Assembly: GCA_947374445.1 (NCBI GenBank)
Contig: CANCBY010000177.1
Span: 1 to 5,329, forward strand
Origin: Pseudobdellovibrionaceae bacterium
GTDB taxonomy: Bacteria > Bdellovibrionota > Bdellovibrionia > Bdellovibrionales > Bdellovibrionaceae
Length of the DNA: 5,329 nt
Direction of reading: 5' to 3'
Shown here one piece after another: positions 4,769 to 5,329 of this stretch. The translations under genes and the position numbers were made by a program. Position 1 is the first letter of the stretch. Every line of letters begins with the position of its first letter. The notes beneath the pieces were generated by a model. That model worked only from the letters and a program-made list of their open reading frames with translations. It did no database searches and was not told the DNA's origin.

Positions 4769-5329
4769 TTATTGAATTTCAGTTTGGTTGAATGCGGGAT
4801 TCCAGTTGAGTCTGTTGAGCATTCTTGGCGTGGGCTGATGGTTTCGAACAACATCCACCGGCGCGAAAGATTCAATCGTTTCAGCCAGCACTGTGACATG
4901 GTCATCAATGCGTTGGATTTTGCCAGTAACAATAAGAAATCGAGAAGATCTAAACACCGGCTTAAACTTATCGTAGACTTCGGGTTTAAGAACCAGGTCG
5001 ATGGTTCCATGGTCATCTTCAAGCGTGATAAATCCCACGCCCTTTGCAGGAGGGGGGCGCTGGTCTACAAGTAAAATGCCTGTGCAGTGAACAAGTGCAT
5101 TTTTTTTTAAGCGTTTGATCATAGTCGATGTGATCGAGGGCAGAGATGGGATTTCCATTTTTAATTGTCTCATCAAGCTGCCGTTGAGGCTGTAACCAGA
5201 AAGCCTGTAGTCAATGATGGCTCTTTCAAGATCAGTCATTGCAGCAAAGAGCTGCGGCTGCTCATCAAGTTTGTAAGTTTCATCAAAAAACGAAAACTGT
5301 CTTTGATCTTCTTTTTTTCCAACCAAGCT
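4769..5329 (-). CDS. dnaE2: Error-prone DNA polymerase DnaE2/ImuC, C-terminal part (5' end beyond window)
   Basis: The frame is open at the right edge, so the 186 visible residues are the C-terminus of a protein that is normally over 1000 residues long; the catalytic PHP, palm and fingers regions lie outside the window. DnaE2/ImuC is the alpha-subunit-like polymerase of the damage-inducible mutasome, working with ImuB and often ImuA in translesion synthesis. Diagnostic here is the OB-fold segment: CTGILLVDQRP, then AKGVGFITLEDDHG, then a strand ending TGKIQR and VTVLAETIESFAP, which matches DnaE2 more closely than replicative DnaE1. Before it is the usual MTDLERAIIDYRLSGYSL stretch, but the HP that DnaE2 proteins commonly have a few residues later reads SL here. 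After the OB fold there is a short tail ending in NQTEIQ. Any LexA-controlled promoter would be upstream, outside the window. Confidence 0.87.
   Translation of the reverse strand, partial: SLVGKKEDQRQFSFFDETYKLDEQPQLFAAMTDLERAIIDYRLSGYSLNGSLMRQLKMEIPSLPSITSTMIKRLKKNALVHCTGILLVDQRPPPAKGVGFITLEDDHGTIDLVLKPEVYDKFKPVFRSSRFLIVTGKIQRIDDHVTVLAETIESFAPVDVVRNHQPTPRMLNRLNWNPAFNQTEIQ

Noticed and set aside
4727..5074. A 115-codon plus-strand frame opposite dnaE2
   Set aside because: It lies mostly antisense to a clear DnaE2 OB-fold coding region, has no ribosome site and a composition typical of a shadow frame.
1..5329. tRNA, CRISPR array, insertion sequence ends or attachment sites
   Set aside because: No cloverleaf, spaced direct repeats, transposase or integrase sequence was seen on either strand. 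The tandem paralogues are diverged genes, not a mobile repeat.

Overview
The window looks like a moderately AT-rich chromosome segment from a Gram-negative bacterium. The signs are two secreted proteins with standard signal peptides, a split YeeE/YedE sulfur-transport pair, a YitT-type membrane protein and a DnaE2-type mutasome polymerase. The overall style (small secreted orphan paralogues, signal-peptide ends such as AMA/ATA) would fit Bdellovibrionota or another deltaproteobacteria-like lineage. That placement is a low-confidence inference; no rRNA or other phylogenetic marker is present.

Layout. 1-366 (+) is the C-terminal ATP-binding end of a sensor histidine kinase that enters from the left edge. 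It converges, with three bases between stop codons, on a compact three-gene minus-strand operon (370-2118). In transcription order the operon holds two YeeE/YedE half-transporters joined by an ATGA overlap, then a YitT/DUF2179 membrane protein four bases further on. A 214-bp divergent intergenic region (2119-2332) holds a G8 homopolymer lying inside the spacer of the best minus-strand promoter, a perfect TATAAT on the plus strand, and a leader rich in inverted repeats.

2333-3352 and 3498-4466 (+) are tandem paralogues of a family I do not recognise. Each has a signal peptide, a conserved N-terminal domain, a conserved EAHA junction, an Ala/Gly-rich hydrophobic core that is poorly conserved, and a highly conserved C-terminal domain with the only two mature cysteines. 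The first copy is about 20 residues longer in the core and carries an 18-residue internal duplication there. This pair is the best candidate for something undescribed.

4467-4768 is mostly non-coding, with a possible 38-residue signal-peptide-like ORF on the minus strand and a weak terminator. 4769-5329 (-) is the C-terminal end of an error-prone polymerase DnaE2/ImuC that runs off the right edge.

How the genes work together: the minus-strand operon probably moves sulfur compounds (thiosulfate or related species) with a YitT-type partner of unknown substrate. The paralogue pair probably acts at the cell envelope, possibly as a hetero-oligomer. The kinase fragment and DnaE2 belong to neighbouring units whose remaining genes are outside the window. 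No tRNA, rRNA, CRISPR array, insertion sequence or integrase was seen.
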